DNA of 9,440 nt from Actinomycetes bacterium (GCA_021821585.1 JAKACF010000103.1:1-9440), one strand, 5' to 3'; numbered from the stretch's first letter, positions 1-5,505 are shown. The notes: generated from the letters alone by a model not told the origin. A program made the numbers and translations.

Positions 1-1
1 C

Positions 2-172
2 CCGAGGGCCAAGCTCGGCTGGACCGACGTGAGCTTCTTCTCGAGTCGCGGCGTGCCGGCTGCCAACTTCGGGCCGGGGGAGCCGACCGTGGCGCACACC
101 GCCGGTGAGCGGGTCCACCGTGACCAGCTCGACCGGGCGTTCGCGGCGGTCCGCTCGGTGATCTCGCGCTGA
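2..172 (+). CDS. dapE: succinyl-diaminopimelate desuccinylase (DapE-like), C-terminal fragment
   Basis: Only the last 56 codons lie in the window; the 5' part is cut off by the window edge. The fragment reads TDVSFFSSRGVPAANFGPGEP, then VAHTAGERVHRDQL, and ends at TGA 170-172. The G-P-G-x-P...AH...E-x-V pattern, with the metal-ligand-type His of the AH pair, is the usual C-terminal end of M20-family DapE enzymes. These convert N-succinyl-LL-diaminopimelate to LL-diaminopimelate and succinate in lysine and peptidoglycan-precursor synthesis in the cytoplasm. Other M20 peptidases (ArgE-like deacetylases) share this end, so the substrate is inferred from the motif alone. The gene converges on lexA across a 349-base gap. 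Confidence 0.75.
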   Translation, partial: PRAKLGWTDVSFFSSRGVPAANFGPGEPTVAHTAGERVHRDQLDRAFAAVRSVISR

Positions 173-521
173 ACCGCCTCGAGCGGCGCGCCCGCCTCAC
201 CGGTCCGAGGCCGCCGCCTCACCGGGCCGGTGAGTCCGCCCGCTGCCCTGGGGCCTCACGGCGAGGCTGAGCACTGCGCAGGCCAGCGCCAGCCCGAGAC
301 GATCGCGACCATGATGACGAAGCCCCCGACGCCGCGACAGATGCGGGAGCAGAGCTCATGGGCTCCCCCGCACCCGTCGGCGCGCCCGCCCGCGAGGGCA
401 CCGAGCCCCTGCGGGCCTCGGAGAACCGGGTCCGAGCGGCACGAAGCACTGGTGAGGTGCCCGGACCGACCAGCTCCGACCAGCTGACACACCCCGCTCG
501 TACCGTGACGCCATGGGCCGC
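173..521. other. convergent intergenic gap between the dapE-like gene and lexA
   Basis: This 349-base stretch holds no gene I can support with confidence. It contains a short perfect hairpin at 218-234 and a nearby direct repeat (GCCTCACCGG at 194-203 and 216-225). On the - strand, 333-293 encodes a hydrophobic run (GVGGFVIMVAIVSG). The neighbouring reading frame continues it at 292-257 (LALACAVLSLAV). The two would form one membrane helix only if a single base were added near 293-295. No start codon with a ribosome binding site is obvious for it. It is either chance or a frameshifted small membrane-protein gene. Confidence 0.4.
218..234. terminator. short perfect hairpin, possible bidirectional terminator
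   Basis: CTCACCGG and CCGGTGAG form a perfect inverted repeat around one central G, giving a 7-bp stem with a 3-base loop. It sits 46 bases after the dapE-like stop, between two converging genes, where a shared terminator would be expected. There is no T-tract on either side, so the termination role is an inference from location and structure. Confidence 0.3.
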
Positions 522-1154
522 TCACAGGCGCCGGAGAATGGTGACGACCTTCCCGTAGATGGTGACCTCGTCGGGCCGGAACTCGAGCTCGGAGAGGCGG
601 GCGTTCGCCGGCACGAGCACGATCTTGTTCCTGCGGCGCTTCAGGGTCTTCACGGTCGCCTCGTCCCCCGGGATGCCGGCGACCACGATCTCGCCGGACT
701 CCGCGTCCGGCTGGCGCCGCACCACGACGAAGTCGCCCTCGAAGATGCCCGCCTCGATCATCGAGTCCCCCCGGACCCGCAGCATGAACAGCTCGCCGGT
801 TCCCGTGAACTCCTCGGGGATGGGCAGAACCTCCTCGACGTTCTCCTCGGCGAGGACCCCGGTGCCCGCCGCCACGTCGCCGACGAGCGGTACGTGGGCG
901 GCCGGGCGGACCCGGAGGGCGGCGCCGGAATTCGTCTCGAAGTTGACGACGATGGCTCGTGGCTTGGTCGGGTCGCGCTGCAGGTAGCCGTCGCGCTGCA
1001 GCACCTGGAGGTGAGCGTGCACGGTGGAGGAGGACGCCAGCCCCACCGCCTCGCCGATCTCGCGGACCGAAGGCGGGTAACCCCGCTGGCGGATCTGCTC
1101 GGCGATGAACTCCAGGATCAGCCGCCGCTTCCCGGCGAGCGTCGTCTCGGCCAT
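522..1154 (-). CDS. lexA: LexA, SOS-response transcriptional repressor and self-cleaving protease
   Basis: The 210-residue protein matches the usual LexA length. The N-terminal winged-helix domain (about 1-70) carries PPSVREIGEAVGLASSSTVHAHL, the recognition-helix region. The C-terminal S24 domain carries the cleavage site Ala96-Gly97 (VAAGTG), nucleophile Ser131 (GDSM) and general base Lys169 (EATVKT), so the autoproteolytic dyad is intact. On DNA damage, RecA filaments trigger self-cleavage and free SOS promoters. The ATG at 1154-1152 is chosen because GAGGAG (complement of 1161-1166) lies 6 bases upstream and the family starts here. An upstream in-frame ATG would run through the SOS boxes. 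The gene is divergent from a LysM protein, and four predicted LexA sites lie between them, so it should repress itself. Confidence 0.97.
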   Translation of the reverse strand: MAETTLAGKRRLILEFIAEQIRQRGYPPSVREIGEAVGLASSSTVHAHLQVLQRDGYLQRDPTKPRAIVVNFETNSGAALRVRPAAHVPLVGDVAAGTGVLAEENVEEVLPIPEEFTGTGELFMLRVRGDSMIEAGIFEGDFVVVRRQPDAESGEIVVAGIPGDEATVKTLKRRRNKIVLVPANARLSELEFRPDEVTIYGKVVTILRRL

Positions 1155-1160
1155 GCCCGT

Positions 1161-1166
1161 CTCCTC
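1161..1166 (-). promoter_or_regulatory. ribosome binding site of lexA
   Basis: The - strand reads GAGGAG six bases before the ATG at 1154. This fixes the lexA start and argues against the longer frame that opens further upstream. Confidence 0.8.
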
Positions 1167-1184
1167 TCGTGGTCGGACGCCACG

Positions 1185-1213
1185 AGGGTACCTGGTGGCG
1201 GTCGCGGATACAA
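1185..1213 (-). promoter_or_regulatory. candidate lexA promoter
   Basis: On the - strand, TTGTAT (complement of 1208-1213) is followed after 17 bases by TACCCT (complement of 1185-1190), a TAnnnT-type -10. The -35 half overlaps the first SOS box (1211-1224), which would allow autorepression. The -35 matches only the TTG of the consensus, so this is a weak prediction. Confidence 0.35.
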
Positions 1214-1224
1214 ACATTCGTTCG
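1211..1224 (-). promoter_or_regulatory. SOS box 1 (LexA operator), lexA-proximal
   Basis: Read on the - strand this is CGAACGAATGTTTG. It matches every position of the Gram-positive/actinobacterial LexA consensus CGAACRNRYGTTYG. It overlaps the -35 region of the candidate lexA promoter. Confidence 0.85.
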
Positions 1225-1225
1225 T

Positions 1226-1239
1226 GAAACGTGCGTTCG
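1226..1239 (-). promoter_or_regulatory. SOS box 2 (LexA operator), one mismatch
   Basis: Read on the - strand this is CGAACGCACGTTTC, differing from CGAACRNRYGTTYG only at the last base. It begins 15 bases from box 1, so two LexA dimers could sit side by side. Confidence 0.65.
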
Positions 1240-1247
1240 CTCTCCCA

Positions 1248-1277
1248 TTGACAGCGAACGCACGTTCGTGGTTGGAT
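1248..1277 (+). promoter_or_regulatory. promoter of the LysM gene, SigA type, SOS-controlled
   Basis: A perfect -35 TTGACA (1248-1253) is followed after 18 bases by TTGGAT (1272-1277), a 3/6 match to TATAAT. A perfect SOS box (1255-1268) fills the spacer, so bound LexA would block RNA polymerase. The predicted start near 1284 leaves a leader of about 70 bases before the ATG at 1357. The -10 is weak; the -35 and the operator placement carry the call. Confidence 0.6.
1255..1268 (+). promoter_or_regulatory. SOS box 3 (LexA operator), perfect palindromic arms
   Basis: CGAACGCACGTTCG has perfect CGAAC/GTTCG arms and a GCAC centre, a full match to the consensus CGAACRNRYGTTYG. It lies between the -35 and -10 of the LysM promoter. 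Confidence 0.92.
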
Positions 1278-1285
1278 GAGGTGTC

Positions 1286-1299
1286 CGAACGTATGTACG
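1286..1299 (+). promoter_or_regulatory. SOS box 4 (LexA operator), one mismatch
   Basis: CGAACGTATGTACG matches the LexA consensus at 13 of 14 positions, with A replacing the second T of the GTT arm. It lies at the predicted transcription start of the LysM gene. Confidence 0.65.
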
Positions 1300-1356
1300 T
1301 GAGCGGGCGGGAGACCGGCACCGCATCGGAGCACCGACGGACCCGAGGAGGGCACC

Positions 1357-2142
1357 ATGGGCGCACTTGCTGAGCAGTGGTCGGAAGGACCCGCCGACGA
1401 GGCGCGGGCGGAAGTGCCGCGCCGAAGGACGCACCCCTCGGCTCGAGCGGGGCAGAGGACGAGGCCGGAGGGGGCCGGGTGGAACGTGCTGGCGGAGCAA
1501 CTCGTGGCCTACCCCCCGAGTGCGCAGCGCATCTGGCTCGAGCCGTCGGCGGAGCCGCACCAGACCGAGGCGGTGGCTCCCGGTTCCCGCGCCTACGCCG
1601 ACGCCTGGCTGGAACGTGAGCTCGAGCGCCTGAGGGCGAGGCGGGCTTGGGCCGACGAGCGCGTCGAGACGGGCGCGACCAGACCAGCGCTTCGACGGGC
1701 GGCCGCCTCGACGCAGGCCGTCGGTGACCCGGCCACCCCCTCCTGCGGGAGGGCACCGGCCGGCCAGGCACGTCGCACCGCGGTCCTCGCACCGAGTGCC
1801 GGCACGGTGCGAAGGACGGCGCCGGCCGCGCGGCCGGCCGCCGGTCTGCGAGGGTTGCGGCGCCTCCTCCCCGGCGCCGCCACCCTCGCCGTACTCGTCA
1901 GCGCCTGGTTCGGGGTCGGCGCGCTCGCGAGCTCGGCACATGCCACCCGCATCGAGCGCCTGCCGGGATCGGTGCTCGTCGGGGGTCGGTACCTCTACGT
2001 GGCCCGACCCGGCGACACCCTCTGGTCGATCGCCACGAGGGTGGAGCCCGGCGCCGATCCCCGGCCGCTCGTGGACCAGCTGGAGGCCCAGCTGCACGGC
2101 CGGCAGCTCCAGCCCGGAGACGGACTCTTGCTGCCGAGGTAG
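1357..2142 (+). CDS. LysM-domain membrane protein, likely SOS-induced division inhibitor (YneA/Rv2719c/DivS-like)
   Basis: 261 residues. The first 160 or so are a long, Ala/Arg/Pro-rich, poorly conserved-looking cytoplasmic part. A transmembrane helix follows (about 171-194), then an exported LysM domain (about 213-260) with the hallmark YVARPGDTLWSIA and ending near LQPGDGLLLP. LysM domains bind peptidoglycan. GAGGAGG (1345-1351) lies 5 bases before the ATG and fixes the start. In Bacillus (yneA), Mycobacterium (Rv2719c) and Corynebacterium (divS), a small membrane protein encoded next to lexA, with LysM in the first two, is SOS-induced and halts septation. Position, domain order and the four SOS boxes support the same role here. 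The long N-terminal part is unusual for YneA, and inhibition is inferred rather than shown by sequence. It precedes nrdR by 37 bases. Confidence 0.8.
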   Translation: MGALAEQWSEGPADEARAEVPRRRTHPSARAGQRTRPEGAGWNVLAEQLVAYPPSAQRIWLEPSAEPHQTEAVAPGSRAYADAWLERELERLRARRAWADERVETGATRPALRRAAASTQAVGDPATPSCGRAPAGQARRTAVLAPSAGTVRRTAPAARPAAGLRGLRRLLPGAATLAVLVSAWFGVGALASSAHATRIERLPGSVLVGGRYLYVARPGDTLWSIATRVEPGADPRPLVDQLEAQLHGRQLQPGDGLLLPR

Positions 2143-2147
2143 ACGGA

Positions 2148-2177
2148 ACTGACCGTCCCGGCGGCGCTACGGTCGGT
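2148..2177 (+). promoter_or_regulatory. inverted repeat between the LysM gene and nrdR
   Basis: ACTGACCGT (2148-2156) pairs with ACGGTCGGT (2169-2177), giving a 9-bp stem with one G-U pair and a 12-base loop. It fills almost all of the 37-base gap and ends just before the nrdR start. It could be a weak terminator after the LysM gene or a structure at the nrdR start. There is no T-tract. Confidence 0.35.
2168..2173 (+). promoter_or_regulatory. -10-like element for a possible leaderless nrdR transcript
   Basis: TACGGT fits the TAnnnT -10 pattern and ends 6 bases before the nrdR GTG. There is no good Shine-Dalgarno sequence before that GTG, and leaderless transcripts starting at the initiation codon are common in actinobacteria. 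No clear -35 is seen, so the call rests on spacing. Confidence 0.35.
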
Positions 2178-2179
2178 GT

Positions 2180-2647
2180 GTGAGATGCCCCTGGTGCGCC
2201 TCGGTCGAGGACCGTGTCGTCGACTCACGCGAGGTGGAGCAGGGGGAGGCCATCCGTCGCCGGCGCGAGTGCCTCGGGTGCGGCAGGCGGTTCACCACCT
2301 ACGAGCGGGCCGCCGAAGCCGTCATCTGGGTGCTCAAGCGGTCGGGTCAGCGGGTTCCCTTCGAGCGGGCGAAGGTGGCGGCGGGCGTGCGGGCGGCCTG
2401 CAAGAACCGTCCCGTGCGCGAGGACGAGATCGAGACCCTCGCCGCCCAGGTGGAGGAGGCGATGCGCGAGCACGGGCCGCAGGTGACGAGCGAGCAGATC
2501 GGCCGGGCGGTGCTCGAGCGCCTGCGGCTCCTCGACGACGTCGCGTCCGTGCGGTTCGCCAGCGTCTACAAGGGCTTCGAGGACGTCGGCGACTTCGCGA
2601 GGGAACTCGGTCTCGAGCCCCCGCCGTCGGACCTGCCGACGGGATAG
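2180..2647 (+). CDS. nrdR: NrdR, repressor of ribonucleotide reductase genes
   Basis: 155 residues, the usual NrdR length. A four-Cys zinc ribbon is formed by Cys3, Cys6, Cys31 and Cys34 (MRCPWC...CLGCGRRFTTYER), followed by an ATP-cone domain (about 46-136) ending in VRFASVYKGFEDV. NrdR senses ATP/dATP through the cone and represses nrd operons by binding NrdR boxes. I see no NrdR box in this window. The GTG start at 2180 is the only one that gives the family N-terminus MRCPxC. No good ribosome binding site precedes it. The lexA - LysM protein - nrdR order is the same as in mycobacteria (Rv2720, Rv2719c, Rv2718c). Because the gap from the LysM stop is short, SOS read-through into nrdR is possible. 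Confidence 0.96.
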   Translation: MRCPWCASVEDRVVDSREVEQGEAIRRRRECLGCGRRFTTYERAAEAVIWVLKRSGQRVPFERAKVAAGVRAACKNRPVREDEIETLAAQVEEAMREHGPQVTSEQIGRAVLERLRLLDDVASVRFASVYKGFEDVGDFARELGLEPPPSDLPTG

Positions 2648-2651
2648 GGCG

Positions 2652-2792
2652 GTGACGCCGGCGCTCACCGACGAGGCGCCGCGCCGTGCGCTCGCCGTGG
2701 CGGTGCGCAGGTCCCGGTCGCTCGGGCCCGCCGGCTGGATGGGCGGTACCGAGGCCTTCGGAACCGCGGTCGTCGGGCGGCTCGCCGCATGA
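2652..2792 (+). CDS. possible 46-residue ORF between nrdR and dinB, function unknown
   Basis: The frame starts with GTG 4 bases after the nrdR stop and ends in TGA at 2790-2792, overlapping the dinB ATG as ATGA. It reads MTPALTDEAPRRALAVAVRR and continues through GWMGGTEAFGTAVVGRLAA. Nearly all third codon positions are G or C, as in the neighbours, and the ATGA junction would couple translation to dinB, which has no clear ribosome binding site of its own. I recognise no family. No Shine-Dalgarno precedes its GTG, and in DNA this GC-rich a 46-codon open frame can arise by chance. Confidence 0.4.
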   Translation: MTPALTDEAPRRALAVAVRRSRSLGPAGWMGGTEAFGTAVVGRLAA

Positions 2793-4075
2793 CGGCGTCC
2801 GCTGGCCGCCTCGACGTCCTGCACGTCGACATGGACTGCTTCTTCGCCGCCGTCGAGGTGCTCGACGACCCGAGCCTCCGCAGCCGGCCGGTCATCGTCG
2901 GCGGGACCGGGCCGAGAGCCGTGGTCGCCTCCTGCTCATACGAGGCGAGGGCGACCGGTGTCCGCTCGGCCATGCCGATGGGCGAGGCCCGCCGGCGCTG
3001 CCCGGCCGCGGTCGTGCTCCCAGGCCGCCACGAGCGCTACGGCGAGGTGAGCCGGCAGCTGCACGGGGTCTTCTTCGAGTTCACGCCCGTCATCGAGCCG
3101 ATCTCGCTCGACGAGGCCTTCCTCGACGTCTCGGGCAGTCACCGCCTGTTCGGCCCGAGCGAGGAGATCGCCCGGCGTGTCCGCGCCCGTGTCCGGGAGG
3201 TGCTCCACCTCGAGTGCTCCGTCGGTGTCGGGCGCAGCAAGCTCATCGCCAAGCTCGCCTCGAGGGAGGCCAAGCCGCGCCCGTCCCCCCGCGGGCCCGA
3301 GCCGGGCCCGGGCGTCGTCGTCGTCCTCCCCGAGGAGGAGCTCGCCTTCTTGCACCCCCGCCCGGTCCGCGACCTGTGGGGCGTCGGCCCGAAGACCGGC
3401 GAGCGTCTCCTGCGCTACGGGGTGAGCACGGTGGGCGAGCTGGCGGCGCTCGACAGGTCGGCGCTCGAGCGGCTGCTCGGGCGGGCACTCGGTGGCCAGC
3501 TCCACGACCTGAGCTGGGGCCGTGACGAGCGGCCGGTCCAGGCGGGCACCGACCCGAAGTCGGTCGGGCACGAGGAGACCTTCCCGACCGATCGCCACGA
3601 CCACGCCGAGCTCGTCCCCGAGGTCGTCCGCCTCGCCGACTCCGTCGGCTCCCGCCTGAGGGCCGCCGGGCTCACGGGGCGGACCGTCAACGTGAAGCTT
3701 CGCTTCGCGGACTTCTCGACCATCACGCGCTCGCACTCGCTCTCCGGGCCCCTGTTCAGCTCGATGGAGATCGCCCGGCTCGCCTCCGAGCTGCTCTCGG
3801 GGGTGGACGTAGGCCCCGGCGTCCGGCTGCTCGGCGTGAGCGTCTCCTCGCTCGAGCCGCTCGCCACCGCCGGCGGCCGCCAGCTCAGCCTGCTCGACTC
3901 CGAGGGCGGCGAGGCGGCGCCGCGACGAGCCGACGGACCGCTTCGCGCCGAGGTGGAGGCAGCCGTCGACGCCATCAGGGCCCGGTACGGAGCCCATGCG
4001 GTCGGGCCGGCGACCGTGGTCGAACGCGGGGGCGGCCTGCGGGTGAAAGAGCTCGGTGACCAGCAGTGGGGCTGA
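2789..4075 (+). CDS. dinB: DNA polymerase IV (DinB), Y-family translesion polymerase
   Basis: 428 residues. Palm motifs are intact: D14-M-D-C-F-F-A-A-V-E with metal ligand Asp14 and steric gate Phe19, and S-L-D108-E109-A-F-L-D-V. YEARATGVRSAMPM (finger region), the thumb helix-hairpin-helix LWGVGPKTGERLLRYGV (about 196-212) and the little-finger domain (about 255-355) follow in the usual order. QLSLLD at 365-370 matches the beta-clamp-binding motif. It is followed by about 58 further residues instead of lying at the C-terminus. The enzyme copies past damaged bases with low fidelity. The ATG at 2789 is the first good family start and overlaps the stop of a possible short ORF. No SOS box lies close upstream, so induction would require read-through from the LysM promoter. 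Confidence 0.96.
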   Translation: MTASAGRLDVLHVDMDCFFAAVEVLDDPSLRSRPVIVGGTGPRAVVASCSYEARATGVRSAMPMGEARRRCPAAVVLPGRHERYGEVSRQLHGVFFEFTPVIEPISLDEAFLDVSGSHRLFGPSEEIARRVRARVREVLHLECSVGVGRSKLIAKLASREAKPRPSPRGPEPGPGVVVVLPEEELAFLHPRPVRDLWGVGPKTGERLLRYGVSTVGELAALDRSALERLLGRALGGQLHDLSWGRDERPVQAGTDPKSVGHEETFPTDRHDHAELVPEVVRLADSVGSRLRAAGLTGRTVNVKLRFADFSTITRSHSLSGPLFSSMEIARLASELLSGVDVGPGVRLLGVSVSSLEPLATAGGRQLSLLDSEGGEAAPRRADGPLRAEVEAAVDAIRARYGAHAVGPATVVERGGGLRVKELGDQQWG

Positions 4076-4111
4076 GTCCGGAGCGCGGACGCGGACGCCC
4101 GTCAGACCAGG

Positions 4112-4117
4112 TAACGT
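4112..4117 (+). promoter_or_regulatory. possible -10 element before the DUF3040 gene
   Basis: TAACGT, within GGTAACGTC, fits the TAnnnT pattern in the 130-base gap between dinB and the DUF3040 gene, the only sizeable gap in this stretch. The same GGTAACGTC recurs at 5779-5787 before the HNH gene. No convincing -35 is present. Confidence 0.2.
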
Positions 4118-4139
4118 CAACAGCGCAACTCGGGATCGG

Positions 4140-4164
4140 GTCGGATGCCGGAGTCGGATGCCGG
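4140..4164 (+). repeat. two tandem copies of GTCGGATGCCGG
   Basis: The 12-base unit occurs at 4140-4151 and 4153-4164, separated by one base (period 13). It lies in the leader before the DUF3040 gene. Thirteen bases is not a whole helical turn. Its role, if any, is unknown. Confidence 0.6.
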
Positions 4165-4179
4165 TGTCGCGACGGCTCG

Positions 4180-4193
4180 CCCGACCGGTCGGG
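4180..4193 (+). promoter_or_regulatory. 14-base perfect palindrome next to the DUF3040 ribosome binding site
   Basis: CCCGACCGGTCGGG is fully palindromic and ends 1 base before AGGGG (4195-4199), the likely ribosome binding site of the DUF3040 gene. It could be a repressor operator, or an RNA hairpin (5-bp stem, 4-base loop) that affects ribosome access. No regulator can be named from sequence. Confidence 0.35.
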
Positions 4194-4205
4194 AAGGGGA
4201 TGAGG

Positions 4206-4598
4206 GTGCCGCTTTCCGAGGAAGAGCAACGAATCCTCCAGGAGATGGAGCAGAAGCTCCGGGAGCACGACCGCGAGTTCGTCGAGCGCGTGAGCCACGG
4301 CTCCCACCGCCTGCAGGGTTCCGCCGGCCTCAAGTGGTCCGCCACCGGCTTCCTCGTCGGCACGATCGCCCTCCTCGGGACGTTCCGTTCCTCACTGGTG
4401 CTGGCGGTCGGCGCCGTGCTCCTCATGCTCGTCTCGTCGCTCGCCTTCGCCCAGCTGCTCGGTGTCCGCCGGACGCCCGTCCAGGCCGGCACCGCCACCT
4501 CGCGGCCCGAGGAGGCCCGCCGGCGGTCGAAGGGCCGCAGCGCCGGACTCGCCGACGAGTGGCGGCGCATGCGCTCGCGCTTCGGCCACCGTGGCTGA
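4206..4598 (+). CDS. DUF3040 family small membrane protein
   Basis: 130 residues. The N-terminus MPLSEEEQRILQEMEQKL is the signature of the actinobacterial DUF3040 family, whose function is unknown. Two hydrophobic segments follow (about 43-59 and 63-86: SATGFLVGTIALLGTF, LVLAVGAVLLMLVSSLAF). The C-terminal tail (about 88-130) is basic and probably cytoplasmic. I chose GTG at 4206 over ATG at 4200 because the family starts at M-P-L-S-E, and because AGGGG (4195-4199) is 6 bases upstream of the GTG but touches the ATG. DUF3040 genes are often found near dinB and mraZ in actinobacteria, as here. Its stop overlaps the start of the ROK kinase by 8 bases, which suggests co-transcription. Confidence 0.85.
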   Translation: MPLSEEEQRILQEMEQKLREHDREFVERVSHGSHRLQGSAGLKWSATGFLVGTIALLGTFRSSLVLAVGAVLLMLVSSLAFAQLLGVRRTPVQAGTATSRPEEARRRSKGRSAGLADEWRRMRSRFGHRG

Positions 4599-5505
4599 GG
4601 GGGCAGGCGACCCTCAACTCTGCCTCGCCCTCGACGTCGGTGGCACCAAGCTCGCCGTCGGGGTCGTCGACCGCTCCGGCAAGGTGCTCTTCCACGACCG
4701 CACGCGCACCCCGAGAGCGACCGATGCCGAGGCGCTGTTCCGGGTCGTCGCCGACCTGATCGAGATCGGCCGCCGCGAGCTCGACGCCCGTGGCGAGCTG
4801 GCGGCTGTCGGGATCGGGTGCGGGGGGCCGATGCGGGACGGTCTCGTCTCGCCGCTCAACATCCACGCCTGGCGTGACTTCCCGCTCCTCGAGCGCGTAC
4901 GGGGCCTCGCCGGCCTCTCGGGTGTCCCGAGCTCGCTCGACAACGACGCCAAGGCACTGGCGCTCGCCGAGGGCTGGACAGGCGGCGCCCGGGGGGAGCG
5001 GGACTACCTCGCCATGGTCGTCTCGACCGGTGTCGGCGGCGGCCTCGTCGTCGACGGCCGGCTCCTCGACGGCTCGGCGGGCAACGCCGGCCACATCGGC
5101 CATGTCGTCGTCGAGCCGGACGGGCGGCGGTGCGGCTGTGGCGCACGGGGCTGCCTCGAGGCGGAGGCCTCCGGGACGGCCATCGAGCAGATCACCGGCG
5201 CCAGCGCCGCCGAGGCGCCCCCCGAGCTCCGCCAGCGCGCCGGCCGGCTGGTGGGCCGGGCCGCCGCCTCGGTCGCCAACCTGCTCGACGTGCGGCGGGC
5301 GTTCGTCGGCGGGTCGGTCGCCCTCGGCTACGGGGCGGCGTTCTTCCTCGCCGCACAGCGCGAGCTCGACGCCTGCGCCCGCCTGCAGTTCTCGGCCGGG
5401 GCCCGGATCGATCCGGTCCTGCTCGGGCCGGAGGCGCCGCTCGTCGGGGCCGCCGCCGTCGGCTGGAGGGGCGCGGGCCTCGACGTCCTCGGAGGCCGGG
5501 CGTGA
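4591..5505 (+). CDS. ROK-family sugar kinase (glucokinase-like)
   Basis: 304 residues. It has the phosphate-binding LALDVGGTKLAVGVVD (about 12-27), a second glycine-rich VSTGVGGGLVVDGRLLDGSAGNAGHIGH (about 145-171), and the catalytic-base region LDNDAKALALAEG with Asp119. The ROK zinc site is His171, Cys181, Cys183 and Cys188 (CGCGARGCLE). ROK kinases phosphorylate glucose, N-acetyl sugars or fructose with ATP in the cytoplasm; there is no N-terminal DNA-binding domain, so this is an enzyme and not a ROK repressor. The usual sugar-contacting Glu of E-x-G-H is His168 here (H-I-G-H), so I do not name the substrate. GTG at 4591 overlaps the DUF3040 stop by 8 bases and gives a family-like N-terminus. 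The stop overlaps the next gene as GTGA. Confidence 0.85.
   Translation: MAEGAGDPQLCLALDVGGTKLAVGVVDRSGKVLFHDRTRTPRATDAEALFRVVADLIEIGRRELDARGELAAVGIGCGGPMRDGLVSPLNIHAWRDFPLLERVRGLAGLSGVPSSLDNDAKALALAEGWTGGARGERDYLAMVVSTGVGGGLVVDGRLLDGSAGNAGHIGHVVVEPDGRRCGCGARGCLEAEASGTAIEQITGASAAEAPPELRQRAGRLVGRAAASVANLLDVRRAFVGGSVALGYGAAFFLAAQRELDACARLQFSAGARIDPVLLGPEAPLVGAAAVGWRGAGLDVLGGRA

Noticed and set aside
1155..1358. A 68-residue N-terminal extension of LexA
   Set aside because: It would place coding sequence across the SOS boxes and LysM promoter. The downstream ATG has a strong ribosome binding site and the family N-terminus.
256..2097. A 613-codon open frame on the - strand
   Set aside because: It runs antisense through the LysM gene and its control region and then out of frame through lexA. 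Both have clear domains, starts and ribosome binding sites. It is a product of high GC content.
4140..4164. The two GTCGGATGCCGG copies as a CRISPR or attachment site
   Set aside because: There are only two short copies with a 1-base spacer, and no integrase or tRNA is present.
2936..4570. A 544-codon open frame on the - strand opposite dinB and the DUF3040 gene
   Set aside because: The + strand carries intact polymerase IV and DUF3040 motifs. The antisense product is low-complexity with no domain.
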